From: Roseateles_B flavus
GTDB taxonomy: Bacteria; Pseudomonadota; Gammaproteobacteria; Burkholderiales; Burkholderiaceae_C
NCBI RefSeq assembly: GCF_039872765.1
Contig: NZ_JBDPZC010000005.1
Location: 124,001-188,000 of the forward strand
DNA: 64,000 nt
Reading direction: 5' to 3'
Part shown: one piece after another, positions 44,615 to 52,846 of the stretch
Layout of the letters: each line of letters opens with the position of its first letter
Numbering within the stretch: the first letter of the stretch is position 1
Made by a program: the position numbers and the translations under genes
The notes under the pieces: generated by a model
Database searches by the model: none
Told to the model about the DNA's origin: nothing
Seen by the model: the letters and a program-made list of their open reading frames with translations, nothing else

Positions 44615-46528
44615 TCAGTTGGACGCGACGGCAGATGCCGCTGCGGCGGGCGCCTTGATCGTGGTCTTGAGCTGCGCCTTCAGGGCCTTGTAGTAGACGT
44701 TGGTTTCAGCCGAACTCCAGGCCTTGGCGTACTGCTGCGCCGCACGCGCCGGGTCAGCCATCTGGCCCTCGCGCGGTAGCACCTGCGTCACGGCCGCAAT
44801 CACATAGCTGCCGTCGCCCGCCTCGAGCCCCACGAAACTGGGCAGCTTGCTGGTGTCAGCCTGCAGGATGGCCTTGAGCACCTTGGGAGAGAACTTGCCG
44901 GGCTGCATGCGGGAGACTGTCTGCGCTTCCGGCAGCGACATCGGGTCACCCGAGGCCTTCAGGGCGGCGAGTTTCTCTGTGCCGGCCTTCACCGCCAGCG
45001 CAGCAGCCTGGCGGGCCACCAGCAGCTGGCTCACCTGGGCCTTCACGTCATCGAAGGCTGGCATGCGGGCAGGCTTGTAGTCGGTCACGTGGGCGGCCAC
45101 GAGCTGGCTGGGGCCGAACTCGACGGCCTCGGTATTGCGCTTGTTCTGCAGCGAGTCCTTGCTGAACACGAGATCCAGCAGCTTGGCCGAGGCCAGGGGG
45201 CCTTGCGCATCCGCGGAGGGCTTGCGCTGGACCAGAGCACTGCGGATGCTCAGACCGAGCTTCTCGGCGATGGGCTTCAGGCTGTCAGACTGCTCGTAGA
45301 CCGTGTTGCTGAAGGTTTCGGCCAGCTCGGCATAGCGCTTCTGGGCCAGCTGCTTGCGGACCTCTGCCTCGATCTCGGCACGCACGCTGTCGAAGGACTT
45401 GGTGTCACCGCCGCGCACGGCCGTCAGCTGGATGATGTGGAAGCCGAAATCGCTCTCCACCACCTTGCTGATTTCACCCGGTTTGAGCGCATAGGCTGCC
45501 TGCTCGAAAGGCTTGACCATGGCTCCGCGAGGGAAGAAGTCCAGGTCCCCGCCACGGCTGGCAGAGCCTTCGTCCTGGGAGTTCTTGCGCGCCACGTCGG
45601 CGAAGCTCGCAGGCGCCTTCTGCACCTGGGCCAGCAACTCCTCGGCGCGGGCACGCGCCTTGGCCTTCTCGGCCTCGGGTGCGGCCTTGTCGGCCTTGAT
45701 CAGGATGTGGCTGGCGCGGCGCTCTTCGGCGACGGTGTAGCGGTTGCGGTTCTGCTCGTAGTAGTCCTTCAGGTCCTTCTCGGCCACGCTGACGCTCGCC
45801 TTCAGGCCATCTACATCCAGCACCACGTAGTCGATCTGGGCCACCTCGGGCAGCTGGAACTTGCTGGCGTTGGCCGGATCCTTGAAGTAGGCCTCGATCT
45901 CGGCATCGGCAGGCTTCACCTGGGCCGCGAACTCGGCCGGGCTCAGCGTCAGCAGGCGCACTTCGCGGCGCTGGAAGAAGGCATCGAAGGCCTGCGCCGA
46001 CAGATTGTTGCTGCCGATGGCGGAGTTCATCACGCCACGCAAGACCTGCTCCTGAGCCATGTTGTCACGCAGGCGGCGCTCAAACATCGGTCCGTTCATG
46101 CCTTGCGAGGCCAGAAGCGCCGCATTCAGGGAGCCATCAGGCTGTCGAAGTGCCGCGAACTGCGGATCCGTCAGGAAGACGTGCCTGAGCTGCTCATCCG
46201 AGACCTGCCAGTGCTGTTTCCGCACCGCCGCCTGCAGTACACGCTCCATCACGAGCGCATCCAGAGACTGCTGGCGCGCCTCGGCCGAGTCCAGCAGCTT
46301 GGGATCCAGCGTGGGCTGCTGCTGCCGCAGGCGCTCGGACTGCTGGCGATGCGCCGCATCCCACTCTGCGCGGGTGATCTTCTGGCCATCAATCTGAGCC
46401 ACCGCGGCATTGCTGCCATCCATGAAGTTGCTGTAGCCATTGACCCCAAGGGCCACGAAAGACGGCAGGATCAGGACCAGCAGGATCAGCTGGAACAGAC
46501 GGTTGTGCTTGCGAACGAAATCAAACAT
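44615..46528 (-). CDS. ppiD: Periplasmic folding chaperone / PPIase PpiD
   Basis: A 637-residue inner-membrane anchored protein facing the periplasm. One N-terminal membrane helix (about residues 12-32) is followed by a SurA-N-like helical chaperone region (about 36-225). A parvulin domain comes next (about 270-365: ASHILIKADKAAPEAEKAK, SQDEGSASRGGDLDFFPRGA, DFGFHIIQLT). A long C-terminal helical part ends in an Ala-rich tail. It assists folding of outer-membrane and secreted proteins at the Sec translocon exit. It is downstream of hupB and tRNA-Val, echoing the hupB-ppiD order of E. coli. Confidence 0.96.
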   Translation of the reverse strand: MFDFVRKHNRLFQLILLVLILPSFVALGVNGYSNFMDGSNAAVAQIDGQKITRAEWDAAHRQQSERLRQQQPTLDPKLLDSAEARQQSLDALVMERVLQAAVRKQHWQVSDEQLRHVFLTDPQFAALRQPDGSLNAALLASQGMNGPMFERRLRDNMAQEQVLRGVMNSAIGSNNLSAQAFDAFFQRREVRLLTLSPAEFAAQVKPADAEIEAYFKDPANASKFQLPEVAQIDYVVLDVDGLKASVSVAEKDLKDYYEQNRNRYTVAEERRASHILIKADKAAPEAEKAKARARAEELLAQVQKAPASFADVARKNSQDEGSASRGGDLDFFPRGAMVKPFEQAAYALKPGEISKVVESDFGFHIIQLTAVRGGDTKSFDSVRAEIEAEVRKQLAQKRYAELAETFSNTVYEQSDSLKPIAEKLGLSIRSALVQRKPSADAQGPLASAKLLDLVFSKDSLQNKRNTEAVEFGPSQLVAAHVTDYKPARMPAFDDVKAQVSQLLVARQAAALAVKAGTEKLAALKASGDPMSLPEAQTVSRMQPGKFSPKVLKAILQADTSKLPSFVGLEAGDGSYVIAAVTQVLPREGQMADPARAAQQYAKAWSSAETNVYYKALKAQLKTTIKAPAAAASAVASN

Positions 46529-46698
46529 TCAAAACCTCGGAAGGGCCGAAGACGGACACCCCGTACTGGCGGATCACAGGGCCTGACAAAGGCCGCATCA
46601 ATTGCGACAAAGGCGAACCGGAGTTCGCCTTTGCTGCGTGGGATTCTATCCCTCACCTCCGGCACGCGCCGCACGGGGCCGGCCGGGGGTGCTGGGAC

Positions 46699-46774
46699 TG
46701 GTGGGTGCTAACGGGCTCGAACCGCTGACATCTTCCGTGTAAGGGAAGCGCTCTACCAACTGAGCTAAGCACCC
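46699..46774 (-). tRNA. tRNA-Val (anticodon TAC)
   Basis: A complete 76-base cloverleaf on the minus strand. Acceptor arms are GGGTGCT/AGCACCC, the anticodon stem is CTTCC/GGAAG around CTTACAC (anticodon TAC), the T-loop is TTCGAGC and CCA is encoded. It begins 14 bases past the hupB stop, so it is probably processed from the hupB transcript. Confidence 0.97.
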
Positions 46775-46788
46775 GCAAAGAAAGGAAT

Positions 46789-47061
46789 TCAGTTCACCGC
46801 GTCTTTGAGCGCCTTGCCGGGACGGAACTTGGGCACCTTGGCAGACTTGATCTTGATCGTGTCGCCGGTGCGCGGGTTGCGTCCACTGCGCGCAGCGCGC
46901 TTGGTCACGCTGAAGGTGCCGAAGCCTACCAGAGAAACCGTGCCGTTTTTCTTGAGCGTGGTCTTCACGCCGCCGATCACGGCCTCCAGTGCGCGGGACG
47001 CAGCAGCCTTGGAGATGTCGGCCTGCTTGGCGATGTGTTCGATCAATTCTGACTTGTTCAC
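46789..47061 (-). CDS. hupB: DNA-binding protein HU-beta
   Basis: A 90-residue histone-like nucleoid protein that bends DNA. It begins (GTG)NKSELIEHIAKQADISKAA. It has the beta-arm SGRNPRTGDTIKIKSAKVPKF with the intercalating proline and ends GKALKDAVN. GGGG/GAGG sequence lies eight to twelve bases before the GTG. The frame stays open about 50 codons upstream through a 12-bp tandem repeat, but that extension is low-complexity and not part of the HU fold. tRNA-Val follows at 14 bases. Confidence 0.97.
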   Translation of the reverse strand: MNKSELIEHIAKQADISKAAASRALEAVIGGVKTTLKKNGTVSLVGFGTFSVTKRAARSGRNPRTGDTIKIKSAKVPKFRPGKALKDAVN

Positions 47062-47105
47062 AAACCTACCCCTCAACAACATGCCTGGACGCGCAGGCGC
47101 TCGCA

Positions 47106-47165
47106 ATGGATGCCCTGTTGGAAGCCCTGCAGGCCGTCCTGATGGACCTCCTGCTGGATGCCCTG
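47106..47165 (-). repeat. Five degenerate 12-bp tandem repeats upstream of hupB
   Basis: On the minus strand five consecutive 12-mers follow the pattern CAGGGCATCCAN: CAGGGCATCCAG, CAGGAGGTCCAT, CAGGACGGCCTG, CAGGGCTTCCAA and CAGGGCATCCAT. The first and last are identical except for the final base. The array ends 44 bases before the hupB start, so it lies in the leader or promoter region. Confidence 0.85.
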
Positions 47166-47369
47166 CCGGTTGCACACCGCCCGCCAGGAGCCAGCGCCGC
47201 ACTGGCAGCAAGCGTCCGCTGGGGAAGCGGATTCTAGACCGAATCAGGCGGCAGGCCGGACGGGTACAAGCCCGGATGTCAGGCCCTCCCAGGCTAGGCG
47301 GTCATGGGCCCGTAGGCCTCTGCACCCAGCATGTGGGACACGCCGGCGCCACGCACGGCGGCTGTGCAC
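47166..47369. other. Gene-free stretch between pgsA and the hupB repeats
   Basis: The sequence between the pgsA stop and the repeat array shows no convincing gene. It should hold the hupB promoter, but I cannot point to a clear -35/-10 pair. Confidence 0.4.
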
Positions 47370-47936
47370 TCAACGGGCCTTGGCGCGGATCTCCGGCACG
47401 GCCTTCTGCAGGTAATAGACCATGGACCAGATGGTGAGCACCACGGCGGCCAGGAGCAGCCAGGTTCCCCAGACCCGTGTGGGAATGAGGCCGAAGAGCC
47501 GGCCGTCGTACAGCAGGAAGGGGATGGCGACCATCTGCACGGTGGTCTTGAGCTTGCCCACCATGTGGACAGCGACACTGCGCGAGGCGCCGATCTGGGC
47601 CATCCATTCACGCAGGGCAGAGATGGCGATCTCCCGGCCGATGATGACCAGGGCCACGAGGGCATTGACCCGACCCAGCTCCAGCAGGATCAGCAAGGCA
47701 GCGCAGACCAGGAACTTGTCAGCCACCGGGTCCAGGAAGGCGCCGAAGGAAGAGGTCTGGTTCAGCTTGCGGGCCAGGTAGCCGTCCAGCCAGTCGGTCA
47801 GGGCGACCAGCACGAACAGCGAGGTGGCAAAGAGGTTCTGGTGCCCCGGCTCGATGTCCAGGTAGAACACGCCGACGATCAGCGGGATCGCGACGATGCG
47901 CGCCCAGGTCAGCAAGGTTGGCAGGGTCAGAAACAT
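47370..47936 (-). CDS. pgsA: CDP-diacylglycerol-glycerol-3-phosphate 3-phosphatidyltransferase
   Basis: A 188-residue inner-membrane enzyme making phosphatidylglycerophosphate, the first committed step to phosphatidylglycerol and cardiolipin. The CDP-alcohol phosphotransferase signature DG-x2-AR-x8-G-x3-D-x3-D is complete (LDGYLARKL, then GAFLDPVADKF, residues about 50-75). Four or more membrane helices follow, including LVALVIIGREIAISALREWM. The start MFLTLPTLLTWARI fits the family. It lies downstream of uvrC on the same strand, as in many proteobacteria, with one lipoprotein gene between. Confidence 0.97.
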   Translation of the reverse strand: MFLTLPTLLTWARIVAIPLIVGVFYLDIEPGHQNLFATSLFVLVALTDWLDGYLARKLNQTSSFGAFLDPVADKFLVCAALLILLELGRVNALVALVIIGREIAISALREWMAQIGASRSVAVHMVGKLKTTVQMVAIPFLLYDGRLFGLIPTRVWGTWLLLAAVVLTIWSMVYYLQKAVPEIRAKAR

Positions 47937-47999
47937 GGGCGCATTGTGCCCGAGCGCGAACAGCCTTCAGGCCTGTACGTTGTTGCAGCGATGCTGCGT

Positions 48000-48602
48000 T
48001 CATTCATCCAGCGTGCGCGGCTTGAATTTGCGCTGGTCATTGAAGAGGAAGGTCTCGCTGAAGACCCAGGGCTTGGGCAGGGCCGAGACATTGCCAAAGG
48101 GCGCCGCACGGTGAACGGCATCCATGGCCAGCTGCACGGTATCCAGCGCCTGGCCCGGCTTGCGCAGGACCTTGATGTGCCGCACATGGCCGTCGACATT
48201 CAGCTCCACCTCGAGCACGGGAATCGCCAGCAGCACATCCGGCACTGTGTCCATGTAGCTGCGATCCGGATTCGCCGCGACCAGGCGTTGCGCCGCCTGA
48301 CGCCGCAGCTCGGCATGGGAGCGCGGCGTCCTGGGCGGCCCCAGCAAGACCTGTCCCCCTGCCCCGCCCTTGGCCGGTACGGAGGAGCTCGGTGCCCCGC
48401 CGCCCTTGCCGGACGCCGCGGAGCCCGAGGGGCCCGGCGCGGTCGTGGCAGCGGGCGGCGAAGCGGGGGCCGAGGTGGGCGAATTGCTACAGCCGGCCAG
48501 CATCACGAGCAAGGCCAGGCCCGAGCCGGCCACGCAACGGTAGCGCCGCAACGGAGAGACGGCCCCGGTTTGGGCGAACGTCGGCTTGTCAGTGCAGAAC
48601 AC
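48000..48602 (-). CDS. Lipoprotein with TonB-C-like domain, between uvrC and pgsA
   Basis: A 200-residue protein of unknown role. The hydrophobic segment GSGLALLVMLAGC is a lipoprotein signal with lipobox LAGC. An Ala/Ser/Pro/Gly-rich linker follows (about 60 residues). The C-terminal ~90 residues resemble a TonB-type C-terminal domain (VLEVELNVDGHVRHIKVLRK, then AMDAVHRAAPFGNVSALPKP). The GTG at 48602 has GAGGAG seven bases upstream and overlaps the uvrC stop by 14 bases, suggesting coupling. A TTG at 48551 (LRRYRCVAGSGLALLVMLAG) gives a cleaner signal peptide and is a real alternative. Envelope function is inferred only. Confidence 0.75.
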   Translation of the reverse strand: MFCTDKPTFAQTGAVSPLRRYRCVAGSGLALLVMLAGCSNSPTSAPASPPAATTAPGPSGSAASGKGGGAPSSSVPAKGGAGGQVLLGPPRTPRSHAELRRQAAQRLVAANPDRSYMDTVPDVLLAIPVLEVELNVDGHVRHIKVLRKPGQALDTVQLAMDAVHRAAPFGNVSALPKPWVFSETFLFNDQRKFKPRTLDE

Positions 48603-50715
48603 GATAGATCTCCTCGGCCAGTTCACGCGAAATGCCCTTGACGCTGGCGATGTCCTCGACGCTGGCGGCGGCCACGCCGCGCACACCGCCGAAGCGTTGA
48701 AGCAACTGGGCGCGCTTCTTCGGACCCACGCCCGGCACGTCCTCCAGGCGCGAGCCGCCCGTGCGCACCGCCGCCCGCTTGGCCCGCATGCCGGTGATGG
48801 CAAAGCGGTGCGCCTCGTCCCGGATCTGGGCCACCAACATCAGGGCTGCCGAATCGCGCCCCAGGTAGACCTTCTCGCGGCCATCGGCAAACACCAGCTC
48901 CTCCAGGCCCACCTTGCGGCCCTCGCCCTTCTCGACGCCGGCCAGCAGGCCGAGGTCCAGCCCCAGCTCCTCGAATACTTCGCGCGCCATGGAGATCTGC
49001 CCCTTGCCGCCATCGACCAGCACCAGGTCCGGCATGCGACCCGTGCCCAGTTGAACAGCCTCGGCGAGCTTGGCGTAACGGCGTGTGAGCACCTGACGCA
49101 TCGCGGCGTAGTCATCACCGCCAGTGATGCCCTCGATGTTGTAGCGGCGGTACTCGCTGCTGACCATCTGGTGGCCCTGGAAGACGACGCAGGATGCCTG
49201 CGTGGCTTCGCCGGCGGTGTGGCTGATGTCGAAGCACTCGACGCGGAAGGACTCCAGATCGCTCACATTGAGATCCAGGGCCTCGACCAGCGCTCGGGTG
49301 CGGGCCTGCTGCGAGCCTTCCTCCGAGAGCAGGCGCGCCAGGGCCAGCTCGGCGCCCTTGATGCACATCTCCTGCCAGATGCGACGCTGGCCACGGGGCT
49401 GCGCCTGCACAGTGACCTTGGCGCCCTGCTGCGCGCTGAGCGCGGCGGCCAGACCCTCGTCCACCATCTCGCTGACGACGATCAGCGAGGGAACCGCAGC
49501 TTCCAGGTAATGCTGGGCCATGAAAGCCTCCAGAACCTGCCGCTCGGGGCTGGGTCGGCTCGGGCCGGCGCCTTCACCGGAGCCCTCGGCCGCGTCGGTC
49601 TCATCCTCGACGAACCACTGGGTACCCTCCTCCACATGCTTGGGGAAGAAGGCGCGATCCCCCAGGTGGCGACCACCGCGCACCATGGCCATGTTGACGC
49701 ACGCACGCCCGCCCTGGACCTTGACCGCAAGCACGTCCACATCGCGGTCGCGGCCGGTCGCACTGCTTTCGTCCACGGCCTGCTGCTGCAGCACCCTGGA
49801 CAGCGCCGTGATCTGGTTGCGGACCTCGGCGGCCTGCTCGTACTGCATGGCTTCGGCGTACGCCATCATCTGCGCCTGCAGACCCTGGAGCACCTCATCC
49901 GTCTCACCCAGCAGGAAACGCTCGGCATTGCGGACATCGCGGGCGTAAGTCTCCCCCTGGTTCTCCGGCACGCAGGGGCCGGAGCAGCGGCGAATCTGGA
50001 ACAGCAGACAGGGTCGGCTGCGGTTGTTGAAGACGGTGTCCTCACAGGTACGCAGCCGGAATACCTTTTGAATCAGCTGTATCGATTCCTTGACGGCCCA
50101 TGCACTTGGATACGGCCCGAAGTAACGATGCCGGCGATCCACACCGCCCCGGTAGTAGCTCACCCGCGGATAGGCATGGGCACTGAGGCGCAGATACGGG
50201 TAGCTCTTGTCATCCCGGAAGAGGATATTGAAGCGCGGATTCAGCGCCTTGATCAGGTTGTTTTCCAGCAGCAGGGCTTCGGCCTCGGTGCGCACCACCG
50301 TGGTCTCCAACCTGGCGATGCGGGCCACCATCAGCCCGATGCGGGTGCCGCCATGGTTCTTCTGGAAATAGCTGGAGACCCGCTTCTTCAGGTTCTTGGC
50401 CTTGCCGACGTACAGCACCTGGTCCTGCGCATCGAAGTAGCGATAGACGCCCGGCAGCCCCGGCAGCGCCGCCACTTCGGCCAGCACCCGCTCGCGCACC
50501 GCCAGCGCGGCCGCCTCGACCTCGGCGACGCGCTGCGCCTCGGCACGCTCCACAGCCTCGCGCTCCTCCGCCCAGGCCGAGATCTGCGCCTCCCCCAGCG
50601 TCGACGATGCCCCTGCCGGCGCCTCGCCCTGTGCAGCCGCATCCGCCCCCGAGGGATTGGAGACGCCTTCCGGCAGTGCTGTGCTCAATGCGGGATCCGG
50701 CTTCTTCTTGCTCAT
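48589..50715 (-). CDS. uvrC: Excinuclease ABC subunit C
   Basis: A 708-residue nucleotide-excision-repair endonuclease that makes both cuts around a lesion bound by UvrB. The GIY-YIG domain has LPGVYRYFDAQDQVLYVGKA with GVY at 89-91 and YVG at 102-104. The UvrB-binding UVR motif is near GLQAQMMAYAEAMQYEQAAE. The RNase H-like second nuclease and the C-terminal helix-hairpin-helix pair (LEDVPGVGPKKRAQLLQRFG) follow. Typical UvrC is about 610-650 residues and starts just before GIY-YIG. Here about 70 extra N-terminal residues (Ala/Glu-rich, helical) precede it. Confidence 0.97.
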   Translation of the reverse strand: MSKKKPDPALSTALPEGVSNPSGADAAAQGEAPAGASSTLGEAQISAWAEEREAVERAEAQRVAEVEAAALAVRERVLAEVAALPGLPGVYRYFDAQDQVLYVGKAKNLKKRVSSYFQKNHGGTRIGLMVARIARLETTVVRTEAEALLLENNLIKALNPRFNILFRDDKSYPYLRLSAHAYPRVSYYRGGVDRRHRYFGPYPSAWAVKESIQLIQKVFRLRTCEDTVFNNRSRPCLLFQIRRCSGPCVPENQGETYARDVRNAERFLLGETDEVLQGLQAQMMAYAEAMQYEQAAEVRNQITALSRVLQQQAVDESSATGRDRDVDVLAVKVQGGRACVNMAMVRGGRHLGDRAFFPKHVEEGTQWFVEDETDAAEGSGEGAGPSRPSPERQVLEAFMAQHYLEAAVPSLIVVSEMVDEGLAAALSAQQGAKVTVQAQPRGQRRIWQEMCIKGAELALARLLSEEGSQQARTRALVEALDLNVSDLESFRVECFDISHTAGEATQASCVVFQGHQMVSSEYRRYNIEGITGGDDYAAMRQVLTRRYAKLAEAVQLGTGRMPDLVLVDGGKGQISMAREVFEELGLDLGLLAGVEKGEGRKVGLEELVFADGREKVYLGRDSAALMLVAQIRDEAHRFAITGMRAKRAAVRTGGSRLEDVPGVGPKKRAQLLQRFGGVRGVAAASVEDIASVKGISRELAEEIYRVLH

Positions 50716-50748
50716 GGGCGCGATTGTGCCGCCGCCGATAATGCGCCG

Positions 50749-51834
50749 ATGGATTCACGAGCATGGGACGTGTTCTGCCGCGTCATCGACAACTACGGCG
50801 ATGCGGGCGTCTGCTGGCGCCTGTGTCGTGAGCTGAGCCGCCGCGGCCATGAGGTCCGGTTGTGGATCGACGATGCCCGCCCCCTGCAGTGGATGGCCGC
50901 CCCCTCGGACCTCGAGTCCATCCAGCTGATGGCCTGGTCCGAAGCCGAGCTCCGCTTCGAGGCGCAGCCGGGCGGCGTTGTGATCGAGGCCTTCGGATGC
51001 GAGCTGCCCGATGGCGTGAAGGCGCGCATGGCAGCTGCCCGTCCGACGCCTCTCTGGCTCAACCTGGAATACCTCAGCGCCGAAGACTATGTGGAGCGCA
51101 GCCACGGCCTGCGCTCGCCGCAGTGGCAAGGCCCGGCCGCGGGACTGGAAAAGTTCTTCTTCTATCCCGGCTTCACGGCACGCACCGGCGGCCTGCTGCG
51201 CGAACCCGGCTTGATGGAAGCACGGGAGGCCGCCGATCATGCGGGCTGGTTGCGCCAGCAGGGCATCGTGCGCGAGCCAGGCGAACGTCTGGTCACCCTC
51301 TTCTGCTACGACAACCCCGCCCTGCCTCGACTGCTGCAAGCCCTGGCCGGGACGCCCACCCTGATCCTGGCCTGCCCCGGCCCCGGCAGTCGAATGCTCC
51401 GTGAGCGGCAGGCAGCACAGGCCCTGCCTGAGCGCCTGCGTGTGCAGCATCTTCCCTTCCTGCCCCAGGACGATTTCGACCGCCTGCTGTGGGTCTGCGA
51501 TCTCAACCTAGTCCGCGGCGAGGATTCCTTCGTGCGCGCGCAGTGGGCCGGCCGCCCCTTCGTGTGGCACATCTACCCCCAGGACGACGGCGCCCACGAG
51601 GCCAAGTTGCAGGCCTTCATGGACCGGGCATTCGCAGGCATGCCGCCCGACCAGCGCCTGGCCTGGCAGGCCTTGTGGCGCGCCTGGAACGGCCTCGACC
51701 GAAGCCCGGAGGCCAGCGCCCCGCTGCAGCTCCCGCCGCTCGCAGCCGCGACGGACGCCTTCCTCGCCTGGCGCTCCGGCCTGTTGACGCAGGTCGACCT
51801 TGTGACGCAATTGCAGGGATTCCTGCAGCGCTGA
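50749..51834 (+). CDS. earP: EF-P arginine rhamnosyltransferase EarP
   Basis: A 361-residue GT-B-fold (GT104) enzyme that transfers rhamnose from dTDP-rhamnose to Arg32 of EF-P. The DUF2331 signature is clear. The N-terminus WDVFCRVIDNYGDAGVCWRL holds Asp14 and Asp18, matching the catalytic aspartates. LWLNLEYLSAEDYVERSHGL and KFFFYPGFTARTGGLLRE follow. The C-terminal nucleotide site is LVRGEDSFVRAQWAGRPFVW with HIYPQDDGAHEAKL. The frame is open far upstream through antisense uvrC; the ATG at 50749 gives the family N-terminus. It lies directly before efp. Confidence 0.97.
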   Translation: MDSRAWDVFCRVIDNYGDAGVCWRLCRELSRRGHEVRLWIDDARPLQWMAAPSDLESIQLMAWSEAELRFEAQPGGVVIEAFGCELPDGVKARMAAARPTPLWLNLEYLSAEDYVERSHGLRSPQWQGPAAGLEKFFFYPGFTARTGGLLREPGLMEAREAADHAGWLRQQGIVREPGERLVTLFCYDNPALPRLLQALAGTPTLILACPGPGSRMLRERQAAQALPERLRVQHLPFLPQDDFDRLLWVCDLNLVRGEDSFVRAQWAGRPFVWHIYPQDDGAHEAKLQAFMDRAFAGMPPDQRLAWQALWRAWNGLDRSPEASAPLQLPPLAAATDAFLAWRSGLLTQVDLVTQLQGFLQR

Positions 51835-51870
51835 GCCGGCGCGCTGCGGCCCCACCGGGCCACTTCGGGC

Positions 51871-51876
51871 TAGAAT
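51871..51876 (+). promoter_or_regulatory. -10-like element upstream of efp
   Basis: TAGAAT lies 37 bases past the earP stop and about 218 bases before the efp ATG. No consensus -35 is visible. The leader between contains no gene that I can recognise. Confidence 0.35.
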
Positions 51877-52093
51877 AGGCAGCTTTGCCGCGTTGACCCT
51901 GCCTTTAGCTTCTTGTCTGGAGTCCCGGGTGCGCGAGCTGCGATGCAAGGGTCGAGCCTTTTCGTGGGCACGGTTTCAGCATCGCCCAGCGTTGGCGGTC
52001 ACACGCTGGCGATCACAACAGGATCGCTCAGAAGATTGCTCAAGACAGCGCTCGAAACAGCGCATCCCATCAAGACATCAGCAAGTAAACACC

Positions 52094-52648
52094 ATGAAAC
52101 TCGCTCAGGAAATCCGCGCCGGCAACGTGATCATGCAGGGCAAGGACCCGATGGTCGTTCTGAAGACCGAATACAGCCGTGGTGGCCGCGGCGCCGCCAC
52201 CGTGCGCATGAAGATGAAGAACCTGCTGAACGGCGCAGGTGCTGAAGTCGTCTTCAAGGCCGACGACAAGATGGACCAGATCATCCTGGACAAGAAGGAA
52301 TGCACCTACACCTACTTCGCTGACCCGATGTATGTGTTCATGGACACCGAGTACAACCAGTTCGAAGTCGAAGCCGAGAACATGGGCGACGCTCTGAACT
52401 ACCTCGACGACAACATGGGCGTCGAAGTGGTGTTCTATGACGGCAAGGCCATCTCCGTCGAACTGCCCACCACCGTCGTGCGCGAGATCGAGACCGAGCC
52501 CGCCGTCAAGGGCGATACCTCCGGCAAGGTCATGAAGCCCGCCCGCGTGAAGGGCACCGGCTTCGAGATTCCCGTGCCCCTGTTCGTGGAGAACGGCGAC
52601 AAGATCGAAATCGACACCCGCACCAACGAGTACCGCAAGCGCGTTTAA
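52094..52648 (+). CDS. efp: Elongation factor P
   Basis: A 184-residue three-domain translation factor that rescues ribosomes stalled on polyproline. Domain I has KTEYSRGGRGAATVRMKMKN with Arg32 at the loop tip instead of the lysine found in EpmA-modified EF-P. This is the rhamnosylated class and matches the adjacent earP. Domains II/III end GFEIPVPLFVENGDKIEIDT. The start MKLAQEIRAGNVIMQGKDP is canonical. A leader of 259 bases separates it from earP, with a TAGAAT -10-like sequence at 51871, so efp probably has its own promoter. A terminator follows. Confidence 0.99.
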   Translation: MKLAQEIRAGNVIMQGKDPMVVLKTEYSRGGRGAATVRMKMKNLLNGAGAEVVFKADDKMDQIILDKKECTYTYFADPMYVFMDTEYNQFEVEAENMGDALNYLDDNMGVEVVFYDGKAISVELPTTVVREIETEPAVKGDTSGKVMKPARVKGTGFEIPVPLFVENGDKIEIDTRTNEYRKRV

Positions 52649-52670
52649 GCGCCGGCTCGTCCCACATGTC

Positions 52671-52696
52671 AAAGGCGCCTTCGGGCGCCTTTTTCA
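52671..52696 (+). terminator. Intrinsic terminator of efp
   Basis: AAAGGCGCC/GGCGCCTTT closed by a TTCG tetraloop with two further T residues, 23 bases past the stop. Confidence 0.92.
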
Positions 52697-52781
52697 TTGC
52701 CGCCCCTCGCCCGGCGGGAGCATGGAATCAGGCAGCCCGCCTCAGGCAGGCAGGCCAGCGCCTACCAACCCGGCGATGGGC

Positions 52782-52807
52782 AAAAAAAATCCCCGCCGAA
52801 GCGGGGA
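52782..52807 (-). terminator. Intrinsic terminator of the OmpA-family gene
   Basis: On the minus strand TCCCCGC pairs with GCGGGGA around TTCG and is followed by eight T residues. Confidence 0.93.
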
Positions 52808-52846
52808 CTTCTTCGTCAGACAGATCAGCCGAGGCTGAAGGCCTGA

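Noticed and set aside
47106..47165. CRISPR-like array upstream of hupB
   Set aside because: The 12-mers abut directly with no spacers and are degenerate.
47062..47211. N-terminal extension of HU (about 50 residues of Gly/Pro/Ala/Arg repeats)
   Set aside because: It comes from the 12-bp repeats and GC-rich sequence. The HU fold starts at the GTG at 47061, which has a ribosome site.
48586..50748. Long in-frame extension upstream of earP, giving a fusion of over 1000 residues
   Set aside because: The extension is antisense to uvrC and has no domain. EarP homologues begin at the ATG at 50749.
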